A stretch of DNA of 64,000 nucleotides from Comamonadaceae bacterium. GTDB taxonomy: Bacteria; Pseudomonadota; Gammaproteobacteria; Burkholderiales; Burkholderiaceae_C. A program made the translations under genes and the position numbers. The notes beneath the pieces were generated by a model. The model ran no database searches. It was not told the DNA's origin and saw nothing but the letters and a program-made list of their open reading frames with translations. The stretch lies in NCBI GenBank assembly GCA_027484575.1, contig JAIXSQ010000015.1, forward strand, positions 124,001-188,000, read 5' to 3'. Positions 54,755 to 63,783 of this stretch are shown here, piece by piece (the first letter of the stretch is position 1; the number at the start of each line of letters is the position of its first letter).

Positions 54755-55513
54755 TCAGCGGCCACCGGCGACGTCGAGCACGGCGCCGTGGACGTACGAG
54801 GCGGCATCGCCGGCCAGCCAGAGCGCGGTCTGCGCGACCTCGCGGGCGGTGCCGGCGCGCCCCAGGGGCACGGCGGTGCGCGCCAGCTGCTCCATCTGGC
54901 CGATGCCGCCGTGGACCTCGTGGATCTCGGTGGCGATCAGGCCGGGGCGCAGCGCGTTGACGCGGATGCCCTCGGGGCCCAGTTCCTTGGCCAGCGCCAG
55001 GTTGAAGGCGTCGATCGCGCCCTTTGTGCCGGCATAGGCCGTGCCGCCGGCCAGCCCGCCCAGGCGCGAGGCGACCGAGGACATGTTGACGATCGCGCCG
55101 CCGCGGCCGCCGTGCGAGCGGGCCATGCGCCGGGCCGCCTCGCTGGCGCAGTAGTAGCTGCCGAACACGTTGGCCGCGTAGATGCCGGCCACGTTGGCGG
55201 CATCGACCTCGGTGATCCTGAAGTTGGCCAGCATGCCGGCGTTGTTCACCAGCGCGTCCAGCCGGCCGAAGGCGGCGTCCAGCGCGCCGAACATCCGCCG
55301 CACGGCCTGCAGGTCGGCCACGTCGGCCTGCAGGGCCACGGCCTCGCCGCCGCCGGCGCGGATGCGCGCGACCACGGCCTGCGCCGCGGCCTCGCTGCGG
55401 TGGTAGTTGACGCCCACGCGCCAGCCCTGTTCGGCGGCCAGCAGCGCGATCTCGGCGCCGATGCCCCGGCTGGCGCCGGTCACCAGCATCACGGGTCGGT
55501 CGGTGGTGCTCAT
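54755..55513 (-). CDS. SDR oxidoreductase
   Basis: 252 aa. VTGASRGIGAEIALLAA, NNAGMLANF, catalytic Ser in NMSSVAS and YAGTK (YxxxK). It lacks the extended Gly motif of the two SDRs downstream, so it is of a different subgroup (FabG-like). Start ATG overlaps the Bug-receptor stop (ATGA). Probably oxidises the hydroxy-acid that becomes the BKACE substrate; this is inference. Confidence 0.9.
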   Translation of the reverse strand: MSTTDRPVMLVTGASRGIGAEIALLAAEQGWRVGVNYHRSEAAAQAVVARIRAGGGEAVALQADVADLQAVRRMFGALDAAFGRLDALVNNAGMLANFRITEVDAANVAGIYAANVFGSYYCASEAARRMARSHGGRGGAIVNMSSVASRLGGLAGGTAYAGTKGAIDAFNLALAKELGPEGIRVNALRPGLIATEIHEVHGGIGQMEQLARTAVPLGRAGTAREVAQTALWLAGDAASYVHGAVLDVAGGR

Positions 55514-56478
55514 TCGGCCTGCACCTCCGCGTCGCGGGCCAGGCGCACCCACTTGGCGACCTCGCGCTCGACAAAGCCCTTGAGCTCCGGCGCGGTCATC
55601 ACCAGCGGCTGGATGCCGATGCCGGCCAGCTTGTCCCGGACCTCGGGCGTGCGCAGCGCCTGCGCCACGGCCGTGTTCAGGCGGTCGGCGATCTCGCGCG
55701 GCAGCGCGGCCGGGCCGGCGATGGCGAACCAGGCCGTCACGTCGAAGCCGGGTGCCAGCTCGGCCAGCGCGGGCCAGTCGGGCGTGAGCGCCGAGCGCTT
55801 CGGGGCGGTGGTGCCCAGGGCGCGCAGCCGGCCGCCCTTGGCCTGCGCCATCGCGTTGCCCAGGTCCGCGAAGGTGGCATCGACCGTGCCGGCCAGCACG
55901 TCGTTGACGGCCAGCGGGATGCCCTTGTACGGCACCGGCTGCAGGTCCAGCCGCGCCAGCTTGTTCAGCACCGCGATGCAGATCTGCGAGCTCGACGAGC
56001 CGTAGCCGGCCGTCACCTTGCCGGGCCGCTGGCGGGCCTGCTCGACGAACTCCTGCAGGCTGCGCGCCGGATGCTCGCTGCGCACCATCAGCACCAGCAT
56101 GTTCTCGCCCACCGCGGCGACGGGCGCCAGGTCCTTGCGCGGGTCGTAGGGCATGGACTTGAGCAGGGCCACGTTGGACGCCATCGCCGAGTTCGACGAG
56201 AACAGCAGCGTGTGGCCGTCGGCGGCGGCGCGCACCACCTCCATCGCCGCGATCGAGCCGCCCGCCCCGGGCTTGTTGTCGACCACCACGGGCTGGCCCA
56301 GCGCGCCGGTGAGCGCGTTGGCCATCAGCCGCGCCGCCAGGTCGGTGGCGCTGCCGGCGGGGAAGGGGACGACGAACTTCACCGGCCGGGCCGGCCAGGT
56401 CTGGGCCAGCGCGGGGCGGCCGGCGAGCGCGAGCGCGGCGCCCGCCGCGAGCGCCTGCAGGAAGGTGCGGGTCTTCAA
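55510..56478 (-). CDS. Bug-family (TctC) periplasmic solute receptor, TTG start
   Basis: 322 aa. Signal peptide (MKTRTFLQALAAGAALALA, cleavage near PALA-QT), family start TWPARPVKFVVPFPAGSATDLAAR and the binding loop PVPYKGIPLAVNDVLAG (both shown in part). The start is TTG: it overlaps the stop of the AtuA-C gene (TTGA) and no ATG or GTG exists before the signal peptide. Unlike the second receptor it has SATD in the carboxylate loop. Confidence 0.9.
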   Translation of the reverse strand: MKTRTFLQALAAGAALALAGRPALAQTWPARPVKFVVPFPAGSATDLAARLMANALTGALGQPVVVDNKPGAGGSIAAMEVVRAAADGHTLLFSSNSAMASNVALLKSMPYDPRKDLAPVAAVGENMLVLMVRSEHPARSLQEFVEQARQRPGKVTAGYGSSSSQICIAVLNKLARLDLQPVPYKGIPLAVNDVLAGTVDATFADLGNAMAQAKGGRLRALGTTAPKRSALTPDWPALAELAPGFDVTAWFAIAGPAALPREIADRLNTAVAQALRTPEVRDKLAGIGIQPLVMTAPELKGFVEREVAKWVRLARDAEVQAE

Positions 56479-56840
56479 GTTGTCTCCTCGGAAGGCGGCC
56501 TCGCCGGGGCCGCGGTCCTCTGCGGGGACACGTCGACCTCCAGGGCGAGCAGGTGGAAGGACAGCGACTTGCCGTGCATGTCCAGGTTGAGCGAGTCGTT
56601 CACGCCGCCATCGAGCACGTCGTCGAGCACGAAGTTGATGGCGCCCAGCGTGGGCAGCAGGTACCGGTGCACGGCGGTCGGGCGGCGGGCGGCGAAATGC
56701 GCGGCCACGCGCTCGCAGGTGACCTGCGCGACGAGCAGCGCGTAGTCCTCGGGCCGGTCGGCGATCAGCGCGATGTTGGCGCGGTTGCCCTTGTCGCCGG
56801 TGCGCGCGTGGGCGATGTCGTACAGGGGGATGCGGGGCAT
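56475..56840 (-). CDS. AtuA-like ferredoxin-fold (C-terminal domain) protein
   Basis: 121 aa. The phrase IAHARTGDKGNRANIALIA is characteristic of the domain that in acyclic terpene utilisation protein AtuA follows the DUF1446 domain. Here it is a separate gene, 7 nt after the DUF1446 gene, so the two probably form one enzyme. Such split AtuA pairs are common in Burkholderiales catabolic operons. Reaction unknown. Confidence 0.85.
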   Translation of the reverse strand: MPRIPLYDIAHARTGDKGNRANIALIADRPEDYALLVAQVTCERVAAHFAARRPTAVHRYLLPTLGAINFVLDDVLDGGVNDSLNLDMHGKSLSFHLLALEVDVSPQRTAAPARPPSEETT

Positions 56841-56847
56841 GGCGGGC

Positions 56848-58209
56848 TCAGGCGAAATGGAAGGACGCGGGGGCCTGCGCGCGCGGCACCAGCACGGCGC
56901 GGCTGGACAGCCGCTGGCGGCGGGCGGTGCGCACGCCGCCACCGCCGGCCGGCCCGCCGGTCCACAGGCAGGTGACCTCGCGCAGCAGCCGCTCGATCAC
57001 GGGCAGGCTCTCGTGGCGGCCGGCCACGCGCAGGCGCACGTCGCGCGCGTCGCCGCGCGGCGCGCCGCCCAGCAGGGTGTTGCGGTCGTCGCCCAGGATG
57101 CTGAGCACGCCGATCAGGTCGAAGCGCAGCGCCAGCTGCGCGCCCATGCGGCGGGCGACGATCTCCTGCGCCAGCCGCGCCCGCGCCTCGGCGTTCGGGC
57201 CGGCGTACGAGATCTCGGCCTCGCCCAGCCAGCCCCCGTCGAAGTAGGCCAGCGCCTTGAGCGTGTCGGTGCGCGGGTGGCCGCGCACGCCGGCCAGCCG
57301 CACCCGGTCGGGACCGACCTGGGTGACGGTAGCCCGGGTGATGTCGGCCACCACGTCGGGCGTGATGTAGGCCGCGGGGTCGTGCACCTCGTAGAGCAGC
57401 TGCTCCTTGACCGTGCGGCAGTCGACCATGCCGCCGGTGCCCTCGGCCTTGGAGACGATGCAGCTGCCGTCGGCCGCGATCTCGGCGATGGGGAAGCCCA
57501 CGTCCTCCAGCCCGGGCACGTCCTTGCGGCCCGGGTCGGCGAAGTAGCCGCCGGTGACCTGCGCGCCGCATTCCAGCAGATGGCCGGCCATGGTGGCGCC
57601 CGCCAGCCGGTCCCAGTCGTCCGCAGCCCAGCCGTAGTGGGCGATGGCCGGGCCGAGCACCAGCGAGGGATCGGCCACGCGGCCGGTCACCACCACCTGG
57701 GCGCCGGCGCGGATGGCCCCGGCGATCTCGAACGCGCCCTGGTAGGCGTTGGCGCAGACGAAGCGCCGGGCGTCGAAGGCATCGCCCAGCTGCGCGCTGA
57801 CGATGCCGCGGCCGCGTTCGTCGGACAGGTCGTCGCCGGTCACCACCGCCACCCGCAGCGCCGGCAGGCCCAGCTCCGCCGCCAGCCGATGCACCGCGGC
57901 CGCGGCGCCCGCCGGGTTGGCGGCGCCGAAGTTGCCCACGATGGGGATGCCGTGAGCCACGCAGTCGGCCAGCACGGGGCGCAGCTCCTCCTCCAGCAGC
58001 GGCTCGTAGCCCAGCTCGGGCCGGCTGCGCCGCGTGAGCTGCTGGAACGCGAGCGTGCGCTCGGCGAGGTTCTCGAACACGAGGGCGGCCGGCCCGCCAC
58101 GCGCCACCAGGGTGCGCACCACGGGTGCCGCCGCATCGGTGCGGTCGCCGGAAAAGCCGGCACCGCAGCCGACGGCCAATGTCTGCAGACGCAGGTCCTT
58201 CGATTGCAT
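56848..58209 (-). CDS. AtuA-like / DUF1446 family protein
   Basis: 453 aa. DUF1446 features: GCGAGFSGDRTDAA near the start, GNFGAANPAGAA, VVTGDDL, and VVTGRVADPSLVLGPAI. The family includes AtuA of acyclic-terpene (citronellol/geranyl) degradation, but many homologues sit in unrelated acid-catabolism operons, as here. First gene of the operon, divergent from a LysR regulator, 69 nt apart. Confidence 0.88.
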   Translation of the reverse strand: MQSKDLRLQTLAVGCGAGFSGDRTDAAAPVVRTLVARGGPAALVFENLAERTLAFQQLTRRSRPELGYEPLLEEELRPVLADCVAHGIPIVGNFGAANPAGAAAAVHRLAAELGLPALRVAVVTGDDLSDERGRGIVSAQLGDAFDARRFVCANAYQGAFEIAGAIRAGAQVVVTGRVADPSLVLGPAIAHYGWAADDWDRLAGATMAGHLLECGAQVTGGYFADPGRKDVPGLEDVGFPIAEIAADGSCIVSKAEGTGGMVDCRTVKEQLLYEVHDPAAYITPDVVADITRATVTQVGPDRVRLAGVRGHPRTDTLKALAYFDGGWLGEAEISYAGPNAEARARLAQEIVARRMGAQLALRFDLIGVLSILGDDRNTLLGGAPRGDARDVRLRVAGRHESLPVIERLLREVTCLWTGGPAGGGGVRTARRQRLSSRAVLVPRAQAPASFHFA

Positions 58210-58278
58210 GCGGCCAATGTGCCGCCGCGACCCCTGCAAGTAAACTGGAATGATTGGAACGACTGTGTGGATTTCTGA
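58210..58278. promoter_or_regulatory. AtuA-operon / LysR divergent control region
   Basis: The only AT-rich patch of this area (58238-58275). GGAATGATTGGAA (58248-58259) has the AAT-G-ATT dyad, and a T-N11-A pattern can be drawn around it, as expected for LysR-type operators. Assignment tentative. Confidence 0.45.
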
Positions 58279-59196
58279 ATGAATCTGTCTGGCCGCCTCG
58301 TCGATGCCTTCCTCGCGCTGCACGAGACCCGCCGTTTCGCGGTGGCGGCCGAGCGCTGCCACATGTCGCCCTCGGCCTTCAGCCAGCTGATCGGGCGGCT
58401 CGAGCAGCAGGTGGGCGCGCGGCTGTTCGACCGCACCACGCGCAGCGTCTCGCTCACGCCCGAGGGCGAGGTGTTCGCCGAGGGCGCGCAGCGCATCGCC
58501 GCCGAGATGCGCGCCACGGTGCACGAGTTGCGCGACCGCGCGCAGCGCCGCAGCGGCCGGGTGGTGGTGGCGGCGCCGCCCTCGCTGGCGGCCGACTGGC
58601 TGCCGCGCCAGATGGCGGAGTTCCGTGGCCGCCATCCGGGCATCGACCTGCGGGTGGCCGACGTGGTGGCCGACCGCTGCCTGGAGCTGGTGCGCCGCGG
58701 GGACGTCGACTTCGGCCTGAACGCCCTGCGCGGCGAGGAGAGCGAGTTCGAGGCCCGCCTGCTGCGCGACGAACCCTTCTATGTGGTGTGCCGCGCCGGC
58801 GACCCGCTGGCCGCCCGCCGGCGGGTGCGGCTGCAGGACCTCAAGGGCCTGCCCTGCATCCAGACCACCCGTGCCGGCAGCGTGTGGCAGCAGACCCAGC
58901 AGCTGCTGCAGCAGGCCGGCATGCGCGACACCGGGCTGGAGGTGAACCAGCTGGGTACCCTGGGCGGGCTGGTGGCGCACGGCTTCGGCGTGGGGCTGGT
59001 GCCGGGCTCCGCGCTGCAGCTGTGCCAGCGCGAGGGCGTGGCCGCGGTGCCGGTGGCCGACCCCGGCGTGGCGCGGCCGATCTACCTGGTCAAGCGCCGC
59101 GATCGCAGCCTGTCGGTGGCCGCGCAGGCCATGTGGGACCAGCTGCTGGCCGATGCAGGCCGGCCGCGCAAGGGGCGGGCCGCTGCGGCGCGCTGA
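58279..59196 (+). CDS. LysR-family regulator of the catabolic operon
   Basis: 305 aa. HTH (RRFAVAAERCHMSPSAFSQLI) and LFDRTTRSVSLTPEG, then the effector domain (VDFGLNALRGEESEF). Divergent from the nine-gene AtuA/BKACE operon, hence its probable regulator, with an intermediate as inducer. The stop lies 15 nt before the convergent hydratase gene. Confidence 0.92.
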   Translation: MNLSGRLVDAFLALHETRRFAVAAERCHMSPSAFSQLIGRLEQQVGARLFDRTTRSVSLTPEGEVFAEGAQRIAAEMRATVHELRDRAQRRSGRVVVAAPPSLAADWLPRQMAEFRGRHPGIDLRVADVVADRCLELVRRGDVDFGLNALRGEESEFEARLLRDEPFYVVCRAGDPLAARRRVRLQDLKGLPCIQTTRAGSVWQQTQQLLQQAGMRDTGLEVNQLGTLGGLVAHGFGVGLVPGSALQLCQREGVAAVPVADPGVARPIYLVKRRDRSLSVAAQAMWDQLLADAGRPRKGRAAAAR

Positions 59197-59211
59197 ACGC
59201 CTGCGGGCGGC

Positions 59212-60000
59212 TCAGGCGAAGCTGGCCGAGATCCGCCCGATCCAGCCGAAATCGGCCTCGACGCGCTGGCCCGGCACGACCGGGATCGGCGGCACGCAGG
59301 CGCCGGTGGTGACGAACTGGCCGGCCTCGACCGCCTGGCCCGCGGCGCCGAGCTCGTGCACCAGCCACACGAGCGCCTCGACCGGGTCGCCGAGCACGTT
59401 GCGGCCCACGCCTTGCGGCCGGCGGCCGTCGCTCACCGTGGCCTGCACCACCAGCGCGGGCAGGTCCTGCACGCGGGCATCGGGCGGCACCGGCGCGCCC
59501 AGCACCATCTGGTCGGTGCAGGCGCCGTCGGCGATCAGCTGCGCCTCGCCGGCGCGCTCGAACTGCAGGAAGCGCGAGTCCGGCACCTCGATGCCGGGAT
59601 GCAGCGAGGCGACGGCGGCCAGCACCTCCTGGCGCGTGTAGCCGCCGGCGCGCGGCGCCAGCGTGCGGCCCAGGCGGAACACGATCTCGCACTCGGCCAC
59701 CCGCATGCGGTTGGTGGCCAGCGAGACCTGCGCGCCGTCGGCATGCACGCGGTGCGCGAACACCGGCCCGGCCAGCGGGCCGGTGACGGCGATGTGCTGC
59801 TGGCCCGCGGTGCTGGTGGCGGCGATCTTCCAGCCGGCCACCGGCTGGCCCACCACGGCGGGCCACTGCGCCCGCACGGCATGGCCGTCGGCGCGGGTGG
59901 CGGGGCGGCAGCCGGCGGGCAGTTCGGCCAGGTGCCGGCCGGCGGCCCAGTGGCCCGCCAGCAGGCGGGCGGCGGCGAGGGCGGGGGTGGGGTCGTGCAT
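59212..60000 (-). CDS. 2-keto-4-pentenoate hydratase / fumarylacetoacetase-superfamily enzyme
   Basis: 262 aa. The MhpD/4-oxalocrotonate-decarboxylase fold: GWKIAATS, the metal-binding RVAECEIVFRLG (Glu-x-Glu), IEVPDSRF, and GRNVLGDPVEALVWL. It hydrates or decarboxylates 2-hydroxy-2,4-dienoates in aromatic meta-cleavage and related routes. It follows its LysR gene by 25 nt on the same strand, so the two are probably co-transcribed. Confidence 0.9.
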   Translation of the reverse strand: MHDPTPALAAARLLAGHWAAGRHLAELPAGCRPATRADGHAVRAQWPAVVGQPVAGWKIAATSTAGQQHIAVTGPLAGPVFAHRVHADGAQVSLATNRMRVAECEIVFRLGRTLAPRAGGYTRQEVLAAVASLHPGIEVPDSRFLQFERAGEAQLIADGACTDQMVLGAPVPPDARVQDLPALVVQATVSDGRRPQGVGRNVLGDPVEALVWLVHELGAAGQAVEAGQFVTTGACVPPIPVVPGQRVEADFGWIGRISASFA

Positions 60001-60025
60001 GGCGGGATGCTAGCGGGACGGTGGG

Positions 60026-60910
60026 TCAGGCCGCCGGCGCCAGGCGATCGCACAGGGCAACGAAGCGCGCCGCCGCCGGCGAGGGCGCATGGCCGCGCAG
60101 CGACAGGATGGCGATGGTGCGGCGCATCGCGGGCCGCACGATGCGCAGCCGGTGCAGCGTGGGCCGCTCGGGCACCGCCAGCCCGGGCAGGATGCCGACG
60201 CCCAGCCCGGCCTCGATCATCGCGACCACGGTGGCCACGTGCGTGAACTCGTAGCCCATGTCGGGGGCCAGGCCCTCGCGGTCCAGCGCGTCCTGCAGGT
60301 CGCGCCGGAACTGCGAGGTGCCCAGCGCCAGCAGCCGCATGCGGGCCAGCTCGCGCAGCGTGATGCTGGCCTTGCCGGCGGCCGGGTGCCCGGCCGGCAC
60401 CACGGCCACGTAGGGATCGTCGAACAGCGCGCGGGCGTCGAGCTCGCCCGGCCGCTCGGGCGCCAGGCCGATGCCGAAGTCCACCTCGCGCCGGCGCACC
60501 GACTGCAGCAGCTCGGGCTGGGCCAGCTCCCGCACCCGCACCGTCACGCCCGGGTACAGCTGCGCGAACGCGACCAGCAGCGGCGGCAGGGTGGTGCCCG
60601 CCACGGTGGGCACGCAGGCGAACGACAGGTGGCCGTGCTGGGCCTGTGCCACCTGTTCGAGCCGGGCGAGCGCGGCATCCAGCTCGGCCATCGCCTTGCG
60701 GGTGCTCACCAGCAGGTGCTCGCCCTCGGCGGTGAGCGCGACCTTGCGGGTGGTGCGGTGGAAGAGCGCGACGCCTAGCCGCTGCTCCATCTGCTTGATC
60801 TGCATGCTGACCGCCGGCAGCGATAGGTGCAGCTGCTCGGCCGCCTTGCCGAAGCTGGCGTTCTCGGCGACGGCCAGGAAGGTGGACAGGGTCTTGGGGT
60901 TGACCTTCAT
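60026..60910 (-). CDS. LysR-family regulator
   Basis: 294 aa. HTH (ASFGKAAEQLHLSLPAVSMQI) and LFHRTTRKVALTAEG, then an effector domain (FACVPTVAGTTLPPLL). Divergent from the TauD/TfdA dioxygenase gene, which is its most likely target besides the hydratase gene downstream. The start follows the AT-rich dyad at 60922-60947. Confidence 0.93.
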   Translation of the reverse strand: MKVNPKTLSTFLAVAENASFGKAAEQLHLSLPAVSMQIKQMEQRLGVALFHRTTRKVALTAEGEHLLVSTRKAMAELDAALARLEQVAQAQHGHLSFACVPTVAGTTLPPLLVAFAQLYPGVTVRVRELAQPELLQSVRRREVDFGIGLAPERPGELDARALFDDPYVAVVPAGHPAAGKASITLRELARMRLLALGTSQFRRDLQDALDREGLAPDMGYEFTHVATVVAMIEAGLGVGILPGLAVPERPTLHRLRIVRPAMRRTIAILSLRGHAPSPAAARFVALCDRLAPAA

Positions 60911-61029
60911 CGGCGCGCTGAACAATCGCTCAGATTCTTTGAGTTGTGCCCGGGGGCGGCGGATCCTAGCATCGGGGCATCCCTCGAACCCCGTGCCGCC
61001 GCCGCGCGCGCGGCACCACACCGACCACC
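60911..61029. promoter_or_regulatory. LysR / TauD divergent control region
   Basis: ACAATCGCTCA...TTGAGTTGT (60922-60947) is an interrupted dyad (ACAA/TTGT and CTCA/TGAG) within the only AT-rich stretch, a plausible LysR operator. CCTAGCATCG (60965-60974) is a possible -10 region for the dioxygenase. Confidence 0.45.
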
Positions 61030-61854
61030 ATGCACATCCAGCGTATCGCCGGCGCCCTGGGCGCCGAACTCACCGGCGTCGACCTGCGCCAGCCGCTCAC
61101 CGAGACCCGCGCCGCCGAGATCCGGCAGGCGTTCCTGCAGCACAAGGTGGTGTTCCTCACCGGCCAGCCGCTGTCGCCGGCGCAGTTCATGGACTTCGCG
61201 CGCGCCCTGGGCCGGCCGGTCGAGTACCCGTTCGTCAAGGGCATCGCGGGCTTTCCCGAGATCATCGAGGTCAAGAAGCTCGAGCACGAGACGGTCAACT
61301 TCGGCGGCGTGTGGCACTCGGACACGACCTACCTCGAGGAGCCCCCGATGGGCACGATGCTGCTGTCCAAGGAACTGCCGCCCTTCGGCGGCGACACGCT
61401 GTTCGCCAACCAGGTCGCCGCCTACGAGGCGCTGTCGGACACCATGAAGCGGATGCTCGAGGGCCTGGTGGGCATCTCCAGCTCGGCCAAGGCCGACGTG
61501 TCCAAGACCCGCGAGGACCGGCTGCGCAGCGACGGCAACGAGACCGCCAAGCGCGAGTACGTCGCCCACCACCCGGTGGTGCGCACGCATCCCGAGACCG
61601 GCGAGAAGGCGCTGTACGTCAACGTCGCCCACACAGTGGGGATCGTCGGCCTGACGGAGGCCGAGAGCGCGCCGCTGCTGCAGTTCCTGTTCGCGCACCA
61701 GGTCAAGCCCGAGTTCACCTGCCGCTGGCGCTGGCAGCCCGACTGCATCGCGTTCTGGGACAACCGGGCCGTGCAGCACAACCCGGTCAACGACTACCAC
61801 GGCCACCGCCGCATCCTGCAGCGCATCACCCTGGCCGGCACGCGGCCGGTCTGA
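61030..61854 (+). CDS. TauD/TfdA family 2-oxoglutarate-dependent dioxygenase
   Basis: 274 aa. Iron ligands His96-x-Asp98 (VWHSDTT) and His250 (VQHNPVNDY), with the 2-oxoglutarate Arg265 (RILQR), are all present and spaced as in TauD. It hydroxylates an alpha carbon, releasing sulfite, or a phenol from ether herbicides, or oxidises a related acid. No sulfonate transporter is near, so a carboxylic or aryloxy acid is as likely as taurine. Confidence 0.94.
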   Translation: MHIQRIAGALGAELTGVDLRQPLTETRAAEIRQAFLQHKVVFLTGQPLSPAQFMDFARALGRPVEYPFVKGIAGFPEIIEVKKLEHETVNFGGVWHSDTTYLEEPPMGTMLLSKELPPFGGDTLFANQVAAYEALSDTMKRMLEGLVGISSSAKADVSKTREDRLRSDGNETAKREYVAHHPVVRTHPETGEKALYVNVAHTVGIVGLTEAESAPLLQFLFAHQVKPEFTCRWRWQPDCIAFWDNRAVQHNPVNDYHGHRRILQRITLAGTRPV

Positions 61855-61860
61855 GCCGGC

Positions 61861-63069
61861 TCAGACCGGCTGGCCGGCCGGGCGCCCGCCGCGCACCAGC
61901 CGCCAGGCGCACACCGCCGCCGGCAGCGCCAGCGCCAGGTAGCCGGCGCGGTAGCTGCCCAGCGCGCCCGACAGGGCGCCGAACAGCACGGGCCCCAGCA
62001 CCACGCCGAAGAAGGTCACCGACAGCGCGCCGCCGGTGGCCGCGCTGGCCTGCCCGGGCGGCGCCAGGCGGCTGACCTCGGCCAGGTAGACGCCGTTCCA
62101 GCCGGTGCCGCAGGCACCGAAGGCGGTCATCAGCACCAGCACGGCGGCCACCGCCGCGCCCGCCGGCAGGGCCGCGGTGGCGGCGCTGCACACGGCCATC
62201 AGCGCCGCCAGCGTGGCCAGCATCTGGCGCGGCGTGAGCCAGCGGTCGGCCACCCAGCCCCAGGCCACGCGGCCGACCACGCCGCCCACCTGCGCGGCCG
62301 ACAGCACGGCGCCGGCCGCCACCAGGCCATAGCCCAGCGTGTCGTGCAGGTAGGTCACCAGGTAGGTCGCCAGGCACAGCTGCACCATCGCGAACGCGAA
62401 CGACATCGCCGCCAGGCCGCGCAGGCCGCGGTCGCCCACCACCAGCCGGATCGGCCGCAGCAGGCTGGCCGGCGACAGGGGCGCGGCCGGCTGCCGGTCG
62501 GCGTCCAGCGGTCCGCGCAGCGGCTGCGACAGCACGGCGCACAGCAGGTTGGCCGCGGCCACCGCCAGCAGCGCCGCCTGCACGCCGCCGGCCAGCAGCA
62601 GCGCCGGCACCAGCGCGCCGGCCAGCACCCCGCCCAGCGGCACGCCGGTCTGCTTGACCGAGAACACCAGCGAGATGCGGTGGGGCGGCGTGGTGCGCGC
62701 CAGCAGGTGCGAGCTGGCCGGCGTGATCGGGCCGTAGCCCAGGCCCACCAGCAGCGCGCCGGCGGCGGTGGTGGCCAGGCCGGGCGCGACCGCCAGCAGC
62801 GCCAGCCCGGCCGCGCACAGCAGCAGGCCGGCCTGGCTGACGCGGATCGCGCCATAGCGCACCACCAGCGGCCCCGACAGCAGGCTGGCCGCCATCGCGC
62901 CCAGGTAGACCACCGCGACGAAGGTGCCCACCAGGGTGGGGGAGACGCCCAGCGCCTCGGCCATCGCCGGCCCCATGGCCGGCACGGTGAGCACGGCCAT
63001 CGCGACCAGGGCCTGGATGGCCAGCGTGAGCGCGAGCGCGACCCACGCGCCGGGTGGTCGGTGGGGCAT
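61861..63069 (-). CDS. MFS permease, catabolic operon
   Basis: 402 aa, 12 membrane helices. Inter-helix loops carry the MFS A-motif-like LSGPLVVRYGAIRVSQAG, and the sixth-seventh loop RPIRLVVGDRGLRG. Probably an organic-acid importer, given that it lies in one unit with an RraA-like aldolase and a Bug receptor. Its ATG directly abuts the RraA stop with no gap. Stop 6 nt from the convergent dioxygenase gene. Confidence 0.9.
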   Translation of the reverse strand: MPHRPPGAWVALALTLAIQALVAMAVLTVPAMGPAMAEALGVSPTLVGTFVAVVYLGAMAASLLSGPLVVRYGAIRVSQAGLLLCAAGLALLAVAPGLATTAAGALLVGLGYGPITPASSHLLARTTPPHRISLVFSVKQTGVPLGGVLAGALVPALLLAGGVQAALLAVAAANLLCAVLSQPLRGPLDADRQPAAPLSPASLLRPIRLVVGDRGLRGLAAMSFAFAMVQLCLATYLVTYLHDTLGYGLVAAGAVLSAAQVGGVVGRVAWGWVADRWLTPRQMLATLAALMAVCSAATAALPAGAAVAAVLVLMTAFGACGTGWNGVYLAEVSRLAPPGQASAATGGALSVTFFGVVLGPVLFGALSGALGSYRAGYLALALPAAVCAWRLVRGGRPAGQPV

Positions 63070-63774
63070 TCAGTCGTCGTGCGCGCCGTCGACCTCGTCG
63101 ACGGCCAGGCCGGCGTAGATCGCGGCGGCGCCGTGCGCCTCGAAGAAGCTCTGGCCGGCGCGCATGCGCTCGGCGATCACGTCCTCGCGCCCCATCTTGG
63201 CCTGCGCGGCCGCGACCACCGCGGCGGCCTGCGCGCGCGGCACCACGATCACGCCGTCGCCATCGGCGACGACCAGGTCGCCCGGCCGCACCGGCGCGCC
63301 CTCGCAGACCACCGGCGCGTTGACGGTGCCGCGGCCCGACTTGTCGGGGTGGATCGGCCAGATGTGCGTCGCCCAGACCGGGAAGCCCATGGCCCGCACC
63401 TGGTCGACGTCGCGCACGCAGCCCTGCACCACCACGCCGGCCAGCCCGTGCTGCAGCGCGTAGCGCGTGGCCAGGTCACCCCATTGCGCGCCCGACAGCT
63501 CGGCCTGGCAGACCACGACGAGCACGTCGCCCGGCTGCGCCAGCGACAGCGCGCGGTGCATCATCAGGTTGTCGCCCGGCCAGCAGAACGCCGTGACCGC
63601 GGGCCCGGCGATGCGCTGGCCCTCGCGCAGCGGCCGCATGCGCGGCCCCATCAGCGCCGCGCGGCCGGCGAGGCCCATGGCCTCGTGCACGTCGGCGACA
63701 GTGAGTTCGCGCGCCTGCGCGATGACGTCGGGCGCGGTGCGGTTGACCCGCAGGTAGACCTTGGCTGCTTCCAC
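63070..63774 (-). CDS. RraA-family protein (4-hydroxy-4-methyl-2-oxoglutarate / CHA aldolase-like)
   Basis: 234 aa. RraA fold: GPAVTAFCWPGDNLMMHRAL, VVQGCVRDVDQVRAMGFPVWA (the GCxRD motif; Arg and Asp of the aldolase site), and VADGDGVIVVPR. Members are either RNase E inhibitors or class II pyruvate aldolases of the protocatechuate/gallate route; the context of permease and receptor favours an aldolase. Start ATG at 63774, 9 nt after the Bug stop. Confidence 0.88.
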   Translation of the reverse strand: MEAAKVYLRVNRTAPDVIAQARELTVADVHEAMGLAGRAALMGPRMRPLREGQRIAGPAVTAFCWPGDNLMMHRALSLAQPGDVLVVVCQAELSGAQWGDLATRYALQHGLAGVVVQGCVRDVDQVRAMGFPVWATHIWPIHPDKSGRGTVNAPVVCEGAPVRPGDLVVADGDGVIVVPRAQAAAVVAAAQAKMGREDVIAERMRAGQSFFEAHGAAAIYAGLAVDEVDGAHDD

Positions 63775-63783
63775 GTGCCGCCT

